NCBI GenBank assembly: GCA_964446835.1
Contig: CAYUQT010000040.1
Coordinates: 1 to 64,000 of the forward strand
Source of the DNA: CAYUQT01 sp964446835
Lineage (GTDB): Bacteria > Planctomycetota > Phycisphaerae > UBA1845 > JAFGLZ01
DNA length: 64,000 bases
Direction of reading: 5' to 3'
Under the pieces are notes generated by a model that saw only the letters and a list, made by a program, of their open reading frames with translations, did no database searches and was not told where the DNA came from. This document shows positions 51,864 through 60,300 of this stretch, piece by piece. Position numbers and translations under genes: made by a program. Position 1 is the first letter of the stretch; the number at the start of each line of letters is the position of its first letter.

Positions 51864-52835
51864 CTAGTGCGTAACCTCAAATTCTCGCCTCAGACGGGCG
51901 ATAACCTCTTCTACGGGTCGTCCCGTGCCCTTGGCCCTAAGCATTTCGACTAGATGCTGGTCATCAAGAAACAGTATCTCAACGCCCAGCCTGTCGAACG
52001 CATTGCGTCGTTCTATTATGGCCGAGCCGCCCGGTTCACACCGCGAAACCAGCAGGCCGAAACGTCCTATGCTGGGGTTGCTCAAACGCTCCACCAATTG
52101 CCGGACTTCACCGGTTTCGATCGGATCGTTGTAGTTCTTTGCTTCGCACGGAACGTGCATGGCGTCAAAGTCATGCCGAATTGTACTCCAGAAACCCACA
52201 GCAGGTGTGTCACAAAGGACGAAGTCCCGGATCTCGTGCCGATCCAAAGTTGCGGCTTGAGACCACAGTTCAGCGAAGGGTGGAACTAGAGTGGCCTTGA
52301 GGATTTCCTCGACAATACGCTCGTACTGGCGAAAATGGTCCCTACCGCGCGGGCAAGAGACAAGCTTCCTCTCGAGTTCTGACACTATGGTAGCAAGTCT
52401 TTCCTGGACCTGTTGAATTAGGCGTTTGAGTACGTAGACGGCATAGTGAGGGGGTGTCTCACGCTTGGAGCGGATCTCGAAAGTCCAATCTGGAAGTCCG
52501 ATTCTGGCGAGACCAACCTCAACGGCACGGTGATCTCGCTCTGTGATTATTAGGATAGCGAGGCATCGGTCCAACACAGTTTCTCTCGCCTGCTTTAGGA
52601 GCCAAATCCCGGTGTCCAGCCCAGCATTGGTCTCTTCAATTGGAATGGTTGTGGGGGGAGAGAGCATAACGTCCAGTACGAGAGCTTTGGGGTTCGGATG
52701 TTGCTTCATCCAGATAATGGCATCATCTGGGGTATCGCGCCACTCAGCGTCAAACTCTCGCCCAAGTCGATCAAACAGGCGCGCGCTGTTGATCTTGTCG
52801 TCGTCGAGCAGAAGGACTCCATCAGCCATACTCAT
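51864..52835 (-). CDS. Receiver domain fused to PD-(D/E)XK nuclease (Detocs-like effector)
   Basis: A 323-residue protein. Residues 7-125 are a response-regulator receiver: acidic DDD at 11-13, phospho-acceptor Asp55 in ALVLDVMLSP, Thr98 in LIITERD, and a basic residue near 123. A helical linker (about 130-190) leads to a restriction-endonuclease fold with DFVLCDTPAVGFW, D222/D224 and E231-A-K233 in HVPCEAKNY, followed by VRQLVERLSNPSIG and FGLLVSRC. No DNA-binding output domain is present, so phosphorylation should control a nuclease directly. The ATG overlaps the stop of the lone receiver gene (ATGA). Position and form match the effector (DtcC) of Detocs, with a nuclease in place of the phosphorylase. 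Confidence 0.82.
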   Translation of the reverse strand: MSMADGVLLLDDDKINSARLFDRLGREFDAEWRDTPDDAIIWMKQHPNPKALVLDVMLSPPTTIPIEETNAGLDTGIWLLKQARETVLDRCLAILIITERDHRAVEVGLARIGLPDWTFEIRSKRETPPHYAVYVLKRLIQQVQERLATIVSELERKLVSCPRGRDHFRQYERIVEEILKATLVPPFAELWSQAATLDRHEIRDFVLCDTPAVGFWSTIRHDFDAMHVPCEAKNYNDPIETGEVRQLVERLSNPSIGRFGLLVSRCEPGGSAIIERRNAFDRLGVEILFLDDQHLVEMLRAKGTGRPVEEVIARLRREFEVTH

Positions 52836-53308
52836 TCTCCACCGAACAGCTTGGCGCGATCTCGTGAGGATTCACGACTCCGGACGCGAGCGAGAAGCGC
52901 CTGGAGTGCTTGCGGTAGGTAGAACGCAGGGGTCTCGATCTTTCGTCTGATCTCGACCAGGAATTCCGGTAGACCGAGCCTTCCCAAGCCCTGCTCAACT
53001 GCTTCCGGATTGCGGTTGGTCAAGATTAAAACAGGGTACCGCTTGCTCGTCACATCATCTGCGAACTTGGAGAGCAGGTAGAGGCCGGTATCAAGACCTT
53101 GGTTCGTCTCAGAAGCTGGAACGCCGGGCGGTGTCGGCATCATGATGTCTAGGACAATGCAACCGATTTGAGGGTTTTGTTGTAGGAACTTTGCCGCGTC
53201 CTCAGCTCGGAAGCACGAGTGTACAATAAAACCGTTTTCTTCCAAAGCTTCGACGTACGGACGGGCGTAAAACTTTTCATCGTCAATGAACAGGACTTCA
53301 TCCGGCAT
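52832..53308 (-). CDS. Stand-alone receiver protein (Detocs DtcB-like)
   Basis: A 158-residue single-domain response regulator. Acidic residues D9-D10 are in VLFIDDEKF, the phospho-acceptor D54 is in CIVLDIMMPT, Thr97 in LILTNRN, and Lys123 in IRRKIETP. There is no output domain. The C-terminal 30 residues are helical. It overlaps the kinase gene by 11 bases and the nuclease gene by four, so all three are made together. In Detocs the lone receiver drains phosphate from the kinase and prevents accidental activation of the effector. The same buffering role is inferred here. Its receiver is clearly related to that of the nuclease fusion (shared SETNQGLDTG / EETNAGLDTG block). Confidence 0.85.
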   Translation of the reverse strand: MPDEVLFIDDEKFYARPYVEALEENGFIVHSCFRAEDAAKFLQQNPQIGCIVLDIMMPTPPGVPASETNQGLDTGLYLLSKFADDVTSKRYPVLILTNRNPEAVEQGLGRLGLPEFLVEIRRKIETPAFYLPQALQALLARVRSRESSRDRAKLFGGE

Positions 53309-55706
53309 AGTGCTTCTGCTCCTTGACAGTTGCTATGGATTTGGGGAAGAACAACGAGAAGACCGTTGGGTTCTTGCGCGATGTCAAGCGTACGTCGCCC
53401 CCATGTGCTTTCATGATGGCGCGTGCGATGGTCAACCCCAAGCCAACTCCCTGGGCGGATGCTTTCTGTGCTCGTGGCGAGCGGTAGTAGGGCTTGAAGA
53501 TCTCTGGTTCTTCACTGGGCTCGACACCGATGCCAGTGTTGGCAATTTCAACAAGAATCCCCTCTTCATTGAAGCGGCCACGTATTTGAACGGTAGACCC
53601 CTCTTGTCCGTATTTGATGGCGTTCTGGAGCAAGTTGTATAGGGCTCTTTCAATACCGCTCGAATCAATCATAAGGCGTGGAATATCGTTCATAGGCTCA
53701 TATAGAATAGTGATATCCTTTGTTATGCGAGCGTAATGTTGAAGCATGTTCACAAGGCGCGCGATGATTTCACCTTCTAGAAAGGTAGGCTGTCTATGGT
53801 ACCGCTTGCTAGAAGCCGGGTCGAGTTCCAATTGATCTATAAGGTTTAGAGCTACCTCGGCACATGCAACTGTATCTACGGCATCGTATTGTCTTAGAGC
53901 ATTTCCCGCTTGGCAGTCGGAGTACATCCTGGCCGCTGTGTCCCTGATCATGATAAGCGGCGCGAAGAGATCGTGCTTGAGAACACTGATTGTGCTCTCG
54001 CGAATGATTCGTTGTTCCAACAACTGAAGTACAGGTCCGACATGATCCACTATGAACCCAAGCGTGTCCACCTCTGTCTGGTTGAAATTCACTAGCGTAG
54101 CCTGAAACACTTGAGATGTGTGTTCGCTGCAGCGAATCACGCCTAGTGCACGTGTAGTCTTAGTTCCGCCGTCCAAACTCTGGGAGCTTCCAAAATCGCT
54201 TCCTGAAGAAATCGGAAGGAAGAGGACTGGGTTAATATCATCTGCAACTGGCAGCGTGCGCAACTCTACGAACTTGCTGATGTGATCTGCCCGGTCCTTG
54301 TTGCTCAATGACATCACAACTCGCGATTCTACATAGCATTTCCCGGTTAGCCCCTCGTTCGCCTGGTAGATGCAATTGCCCACTTCTTCCTTCGGAACTG
54401 TCCTGTTGTTCCGCCTGTCAAGCAATCCGGTGGTTGCTATGCACTGGACCCCGTCCGAGAACTGCATCCGGTAGAAGATGGATATGCATCTCACGTTCAT
54501 GCGGCGTTGGATTAGGGCAATGAGGTCTTTCAAGTACTCGTTTCGGATCTCCGCGGGTCGGTGGCTGGTTCGAGCCAGGTGACGCTGCGCGAGACTGTTC
54601 AATTCCACCAGAATCCCACGCTGTTCGGCCTGCAAGGACCTGTGAACGGCGAGTGCAGTGAGTCTCCCCATTAGGAGTAGGGCATCTTCAAGGTGAACGA
54701 GCCGGGTGCATCTTCGGGCGTAATGCAGAACGATGACTCCGAGTGAAGCGCGTGACTCCGGGACCAAGCCACTATCGGGCTCAAGAAGGGGCACAAGAAC
54801 CAAGAGCGGGGAACCCAATGCCGCATGGAGAAGCGGGTCACTTGCGCTGTACTCGACGTCACCAACCCGTTTCCTCCATGTGCGGACATCCGACATGAAT
54901 ACGACGCGCCGGGTCTTGAGACAGTACGCAAGAGCGCCCTTCCCTGCAACAGGATGCGTACGGAGCGCAGGGGGAACAGGCCACTGTAGTTGACCTCGCA
55001 GATCATCTGTAGCAAATGCAGAAAGCTCGATCTGGTCTGGAGTGGAGCCGTACAGCCACAACGAGGCCGAGTCCGCGCCGCTTGTCTGCTGCCAGATGCG
55101 GGATACGTGGACGAAATCTTGGGGTGGTGTCTCCCCACTTCGGTGATATTCCAACAGTTTCTCGAAGAAGGAGTCCTTGAGTGCGCGCACGCTGCCGGGT
55201 TCCGGCGGTGCCATGCAATAAAGTGTGATTCCGAGAATGGACGGAAGCCAGGCTGACCATTCTGGAATGTGTTCTTCCTGGGTGTGCGACCATTGTCCTG
55301 CCATTAGGACGTAAGCGAGCATGCGGTCGGAACGTATTCTGAAAACCAAGCACTGCTCGCCGGGTCGGAGCGGTAGAGGAGGCTCATCGGTGGGGCCGCT
55401 CACTGTTTCGTGAGACACGGTGCGTAGGTCGCCGAGGACTGGCCGTTTTCCGTAGAGGCGGAGGTCCGCGAGTCTGGGTGCCTTTTGTTCCGCAACATCA
55501 GGATCGACACCTCCGTATACCCTTGACTCGATAGAAGGCTGCAATTCGCCTCGTGAAAACACTACACAACGGATCTGGACAGACTTGAAAGTGCTGCGTT
55601 CTTGGATTGATCGGGCCAGCCGGTCGACCAGTTCATCGGGGGTCGTATCCTCGGGGTCTTTCTTCGACATGTCGTCGAGGATCGCCGTCAAAGGGGAAGT
55701 GTTCAT
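53298..55706 (-). CDS. Cytoplasmic GAF-domain sensor histidine kinase (Detocs DtcA-like position)
   Basis: An 802-residue kinase without membrane segments or signal peptide. Two GAF-like domains occupy about 195-355 and 395-570. The phospho-acceptor is His578 in SVLKHDLFAPL. The ATPase domain has the N-box NLLQNAIKYG (691-700), G1 NTGIGV (723-728) and G2 GVGLGLTIARAIM (753-765). The N-terminal 170 residues form an unassigned domain. GGAG lies before the ATG. Being soluble, it must sense an internal cue. Followed by overlapping receiver and receiver-nuclease genes inside a defence island, it is the likely sensor of infection. The GAF input differs from the sensors described for Detocs, as far as I recall. 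Confidence 0.9.
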   Translation of the reverse strand: MNTSPLTAILDDMSKKDPEDTTPDELVDRLARSIQERSTFKSVQIRCVVFSRGELQPSIESRVYGGVDPDVAEQKAPRLADLRLYGKRPVLGDLRTVSHETVSGPTDEPPLPLRPGEQCLVFRIRSDRMLAYVLMAGQWSHTQEEHIPEWSAWLPSILGITLYCMAPPEPGSVRALKDSFFEKLLEYHRSGETPPQDFVHVSRIWQQTSGADSASLWLYGSTPDQIELSAFATDDLRGQLQWPVPPALRTHPVAGKGALAYCLKTRRVVFMSDVRTWRKRVGDVEYSASDPLLHAALGSPLLVLVPLLEPDSGLVPESRASLGVIVLHYARRCTRLVHLEDALLLMGRLTALAVHRSLQAEQRGILVELNSLAQRHLARTSHRPAEIRNEYLKDLIALIQRRMNVRCISIFYRMQFSDGVQCIATTGLLDRRNNRTVPKEEVGNCIYQANEGLTGKCYVESRVVMSLSNKDRADHISKFVELRTLPVADDINPVLFLPISSGSDFGSSQSLDGGTKTTRALGVIRCSEHTSQVFQATLVNFNQTEVDTLGFIVDHVGPVLQLLEQRIIRESTISVLKHDLFAPLIMIRDTAARMYSDCQAGNALRQYDAVDTVACAEVALNLIDQLELDPASSKRYHRQPTFLEGEIIARLVNMLQHYARITKDITILYEPMNDIPRLMIDSSGIERALYNLLQNAIKYGQEGSTVQIRGRFNEEGILVEIANTGIGVEPSEEPEIFKPYYRSPRAQKASAQGVGLGLTIARAIMKAHGGDVRLTSRKNPTVFSLFFPKSIATVKEQKHYAG

Positions 55707-55946
55707 GCTGCCGCTCCGCTCGGAACCGTCCCAACAAAGTCCAGAGATGTAATATTAGATCGAGAAGATGGGCCCGTAGCAAGCAGGATGAAGAGGGCGC
55801 AAAGAAGGAAAGAAGACGGTCGCATATGGCAATGTGATGGGTGTGGCGAGAGGCTTGGTGGTACAGGCCAACGGACTACTGGAGCGGTGAACGGCGGGAG
55901 GGTTGGGCGGTCCGCCGTAACCCTCCCGCGATCCTTAGAACCCGAC

Positions 55947-56975
55947 TCATGCAGCCAAAGCCAGCAGCCTCCCGACCTTCTGCTCGGACTCCGTGCGGTC
56001 GCCCGCGTTGTGAACCTCTTGGGTCATTCGGGTCAGTGCATCCACCAGGGCGAAGATGGTGAAGGCGCCCTGCTGTTGAGCGATCTCGGTCGCCTTCTTC
56101 GCCATCGCCTGGGTGATGCCGTTCTTCGTGAGGGCCTTCTCGACCTCCTCGGCCTTGTCGCCGAGCCTGGTCTCCATGGCCCTTCGCATCACCTTGACGA
56201 AGCCGTCGCGGCGCTGGTCGCGCTTCTGGACGAGGGCCTCCACGATGCCGCGGATCTCATTGAGCGACTCGTGGACCCGTGCCGTGTGCTTGCGGGTGAA
56301 CTCCACAACCTCCGTGGCGTCCCAGACGATGTGGTTCGCACAGACCGCCTGGAACCAGAACGTGGAGACACCCAGCGACCGGCGGCCGACCTCCGAGTTC
56401 CAGACGAAGAAGCCCGGCGCGAAGGCCTGGCCGTCGATCTCCGCCCAGCCGGCCGGATCGATCAGGAAGCAGAACATGTCCTGCTCGCCCGCGTAGAGCC
56501 CCGTGGCCCCATTCATCCCCGGCTGCGGCGGCTGGAAGTCTGTCGCGAACTCCCGGAGCATCGTGAGGAGATCCACATCCCAGAGACGGGTGTAGGCCAC
56601 GCCGTGAATGGAGCGGACGCTCGTGTTGGCCCTGAGCACCTGGATGGGCTTGTCGATGGTTGGGACGGTCTCCTGAAGCGCCCGGCTGGCCGTTTCGGGG
56701 GAGAGCCGGTTGATGGTGTCCTTGCTCACGCCCGCCAGACGGCAGAGCTGCGAGAAGGACCAATCGTTGAGGAACACCTCTCGGTCGGCGTCGTCGAAGC
56801 CCAGCACCAGGGCGCCGGGATACGGTTTGGGACGAAGCCTTTCGGATGGTTGCCAGAGCTCGGCCGACTCCTCCTTCTGCTTCTGGCAGTGCTCCCAGAG
56901 CGCCTGCAGCGACGGGTAGCACTCATCCGGCGAACGGCGGAACAACTCCTGACTGGCCTGTGTGAGATTCGGCAT
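55947..56975 (-). CDS. DUF932 phage/plasmid-like protein
   Basis: A 342-residue protein with AAGGAGG before its ATG. It contains LNDWSFSQLCRLAGVSKDTI, VRSIHGVAYTRLWDVDLLTM, and FFVWNSEVGRRSLGVSTFWF followed by QAVCANHIVWDA. These are the ordered blocks of the DUF932 (TIGR03299-like) family of large plasmids, phages and integrative elements. The biochemical role is unknown. It lies downstream of the large methyltransferase/helicase gene, and both have the strong ribosome sites typical of the element core rather than of the defence cargo. Confidence 0.85.
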   Translation of the reverse strand: MPNLTQASQELFRRSPDECYPSLQALWEHCQKQKEESAELWQPSERLRPKPYPGALVLGFDDADREVFLNDWSFSQLCRLAGVSKDTINRLSPETASRALQETVPTIDKPIQVLRANTSVRSIHGVAYTRLWDVDLLTMLREFATDFQPPQPGMNGATGLYAGEQDMFCFLIDPAGWAEIDGQAFAPGFFVWNSEVGRRSLGVSTFWFQAVCANHIVWDATEVVEFTRKHTARVHESLNEIRGIVEALVQKRDQRRDGFVKVMRRAMETRLGDKAEEVEKALTKNGITQAMAKKATEIAQQQGAFTIFALVDALTRMTQEVHNAGDRTESEQKVGRLLALAA

Positions 56976-57356
56976 TGCAATGCCTCCTTGTGAAAGAGAA
57001 ACAGTTACAGGAAACGGAACCGGCTGGCCGGCCGCCGATGCCGCCGGCCAACCGGAACCGCTCCCCTACCCTTCCCTTCTCTGCGGAGGCCTATTTGCCG
57101 TATGAGGCAGGACGCGAGAACCGCATTTGAACCTTGCTGCACCACCAGCCTCTCGATCACGTGGGGGGATGGCATTCCCCCGGGTGGTCGAGAGGCAGGT
57201 TGTTGTCCTTCTACTCAACGTCAGTTTGTCAGAGAGCTTGATAGGCGTTACTGCTGTTATGGCGGGATCGCGTGACGATGGTGCATGAAAAATGAACCCG
57301 CTCATCCGCGGTGTACCGGAACCCCTGATTTCTCATGGATGGGTGGGGCCAAGCAT
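56976..57356. other. Intergenic region with two large hairpins
   Basis: About 380 bases between the DUF932 and methyltransferase/helicase genes. It contains a GC-rich inverted repeat near 57015-57062 that shares 19 bases with 26011-26029, and a long hairpin at 57148-57196. No supported gene. Confidence 0.5.
57148..57196 (-). terminator. Long hairpin after the methyltransferase/helicase gene
   Basis: GCCTCTCGATCAC pairs with GTGGTCGAGAGGC (one G-U), and inside them GGGGG pairs with CCCCC, giving a long stem around GATGGCAT. No clear T tract follows. It may end the long transcript or protect it. Confidence 0.5.
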
Positions 57357-60300
57357 CTATTCCGTCTCCACGCCGGACGGCCCAGGGCTGTCCGCCGCCG
57401 CGAGGTCCCGAACTGGCCGCCTGTGGGTCAGCAGGCCGGGCAGGACGGCGGGGGCGTCGTCCGTGACGACGAACCACCGCCGCTTGTAGTAGACGATCTC
57501 CTCGGAGAGCCCATAGCGGCTCAGTTCCTCGCGGTTGGCGGGGACGCCGTTGAGCACCAGTTCGATCACGTCGTCGCCGGCGAGTCGGGCGGTCATAAGC
57601 CGCCAGCCGTTGTCCAGCTCGATGATGGCCCCGCCGCGGAGCAGCTCCAGGATTTCGGCGGGCGAGGCCTCGGCCAGGGGTGTGCCGATTCCGAGCCGCT
57701 GTTTGACGTTCGGCACGTCGGACGGGCTCAGGTTGAGGCCGACGAGTGCACGGCCATCGGTGAGCACCGCCCGGGCGATCTTGACGCTCTGAATGCCGGA
57801 AGAACCCATGATCTTGTCGTAGACGGGGAAGATGGCGCCGCTGAGGATATGGAACCGCCGCGGCTCGGTCGCCGGGGTGTTCGCGTATTCGGCCTCCCAC
57901 CATCGGCGGGCCTCGTCGCGGTCCACGGGCCCATACTTCTCGGCCATTTCCGTACGCTCCATCCCCCGGCGAGGCCCCTTGACGCCGATGAGCAGGACCT
58001 CGTTGGGGCGCGTCTCGATGTGCGGGGCGACGCCGTAGATGCGGCCGCTACGGTGGTTGCGGAAGAACCCTTCGTCAGCGTAGCTGGCGAGGACCGACGT
58101 AAAGGTGTGTCGCTCGACATCCACCTCGCCCTCCAGTTCGTGCAGCGTCGTCCGGGCGCCGGAGGCCGGGTCCAGGAAGAGCACCTGCGGCTCGGCGACG
58201 CTTCGCAGGTGGCGGGCCCGGATCTCTTCGACGCCGAAGTCGAACGCCCCGGCCTGCTTGGCGGCCTCCACCGCCGCCACGTAGCGCTCGTAGAAAAGCT
58301 CGAAGAACCGATTCTGCTTCTCGACGTGCAACACCATGATCCGATTGAGGAACTGCTCGACATTGGCGGCGTAGCCTTCGCGGACCGCGGTCTTTTCCTT
58401 GTTGAGGACCCCCATCCGCTCCAGGTCGGTGAGTCCCAGGCCGAACTCGCCGAGCTGGTTCGACGTGGCCTGGCGATAGAGCCGTGTCAGGGCGGCCTTG
58501 CCGTAACCATCGGTCACGTCCTCCGGGCGGAACAGGTCGCTGGAGAGCGAGTGCCGCTCCCCCTTGGTCAGTGCCCCCAAGGCGGCCAAACGCTTGGACA
58601 CGGCGTTTACGAGGCGCTTCTGGCCGGCCAGGTCTAGCAGCACCAGCCGGATGACCGGGGCCGAGACCTGGTTGGAGCGGTGGACGCGGCCGAAGGCCTG
58701 CATCTGCTGGTCGGCGGACCAGGAGAGTTGGAAGGCGTAGAACACGCGGCGCTGCTGGTTCCTGGCGGCCACGTCGGCGTGGACGCTGATCCCCATCGAC
58801 CCCGCGCCGGACAGGATGGCCAGGCGCCGGTGGCCGCCCTGGAACAGCCGCGTCTCGTGTTCGTTCAACTGGCGGCGGTTGACGCCGTGGAGCTTGCGGC
58901 GGACGTACAGGCCGTTCTCCCAGCGATGGGACCGGCCGCTGATCTCGGCCACGTTCTGCACCCCGAAATGAGCGATGAGGGCGTCCAGGGGATTGTGCGG
59001 GAAGTCCATGTCCGCCACCTTGTCGAGGAGTTCCTGCTGCCGGCGCTGGTTCTCCCGGTTGATCTCGGGATTGCCGGCGGCATCCTCGACGCGGACGCTG
59101 ACCACGTTGCCGGTCACCGGGTCGGTCCGTTCCTGGTACTGATAGATCGGAAACTGCTTCTCGATGAGCTGGACGATCATCTCCCGCGGCGTGGCGTCCA
59201 GTTCGGTGGGTTCCACCCCTTGGGCACGCGCGTCCCTCACCTTCCGGTCGGCCTGGGCCTCGCCGGTGTTGAACAGGCTGACCACCACGGACCGGCCGGC
59301 CGCAAGGTCCTTCTCGACATCGGGGATCACGTCGGGCAAGGCGTAGGCCATCATGAGCTGCAGGAAGAACCGCTGCTGGGCCGAGTAGAACTGGGAATAA
59401 CGGCCGCCGTTTCGTCTCTGACAGGCGTTCTGTTCGCCCGCCTCAAAGGCCGCCAGGAGTTCCGACCAGAGGTCGGCGATCTCGTCGTACTGTCGGCGCT
59501 CTGCCTCCGTCAGCCGGTGGATCAGCGGCTCATACTCCACGGCGCTGTCCGGGATGGCGGTCCCGTCGGGTCGGCGGGTCGGTCCGTAACTGATCGTCCG
59601 GGCAAGGTACGTCCCGACCGTCTTGAGGTCGCGGCACAGCATCTCCATGGCGGCCACACCCCCCCGCTCCATCGCCACCAGGAAGGCCGGGAAATCCGGA
59701 AAGGGCGCACCCGCGCCCCAGAGGCCCAGCCGCTCGTACGGAGCCATGTGGCGGGCCTCCGTCGCCCCGGTGGCGCTGAAGTAGCGGACGCGGGCCTGCG
59801 GATAGAGCCGCTGAAGCGCGATGCCCATGTTCCCGCGGAGCGTGCCCTCATCCACGGTGGCCTTCCCGCCGTGAGGCGTGACGGCCGCGTTCTTCATCAG
59901 GTGGGCCTCGTCGAACGCGATCACGCCGTCGAAGTCAGGACCGAGCCAGTCGGCCAACTGCTTGAAGCGCTGACGCTCTCCGCCGAAATCCATGCTGAGC
60001 AAGGTATACGTCGTGAACAGGACGCCCGATTCGGCGGAGATCGGTTCGCGTCCGTTGTAATCGGCCTGGTGAACCAGGCGGAGGGGCAGGCCGACGGCAT
60101 CCCGGTCTCGCTTGGCGTCGGCGTGCAGTTGGTGCGACGCGGAGACATGGACGTGTTTGCGGCGCCCCTGCTGGTACTGGTCGTACATGAAGGCGTACAC
60201 CTCTCGCCCCTTGCCGATGCCGGTCCCGTCGCCGTTCCAGTGGCCTTTGCGGGAGCCGTCGGGGAGCAGGCCCTCCGTGGCCTGTCCCGCATAGATCACG

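Noticed and set aside
51778..51867. A 29-codon plus-strand frame beginning MRPLIPSS
   Set aside because: Too short, no ribosome site and no recognised similarity.
57066..57305. A 79-codon minus-strand frame between the DUF932 and methyltransferase/helicase genes
   Set aside because: It runs through a long hairpin and has a Thr/Arg/Pro-rich noise-like composition.
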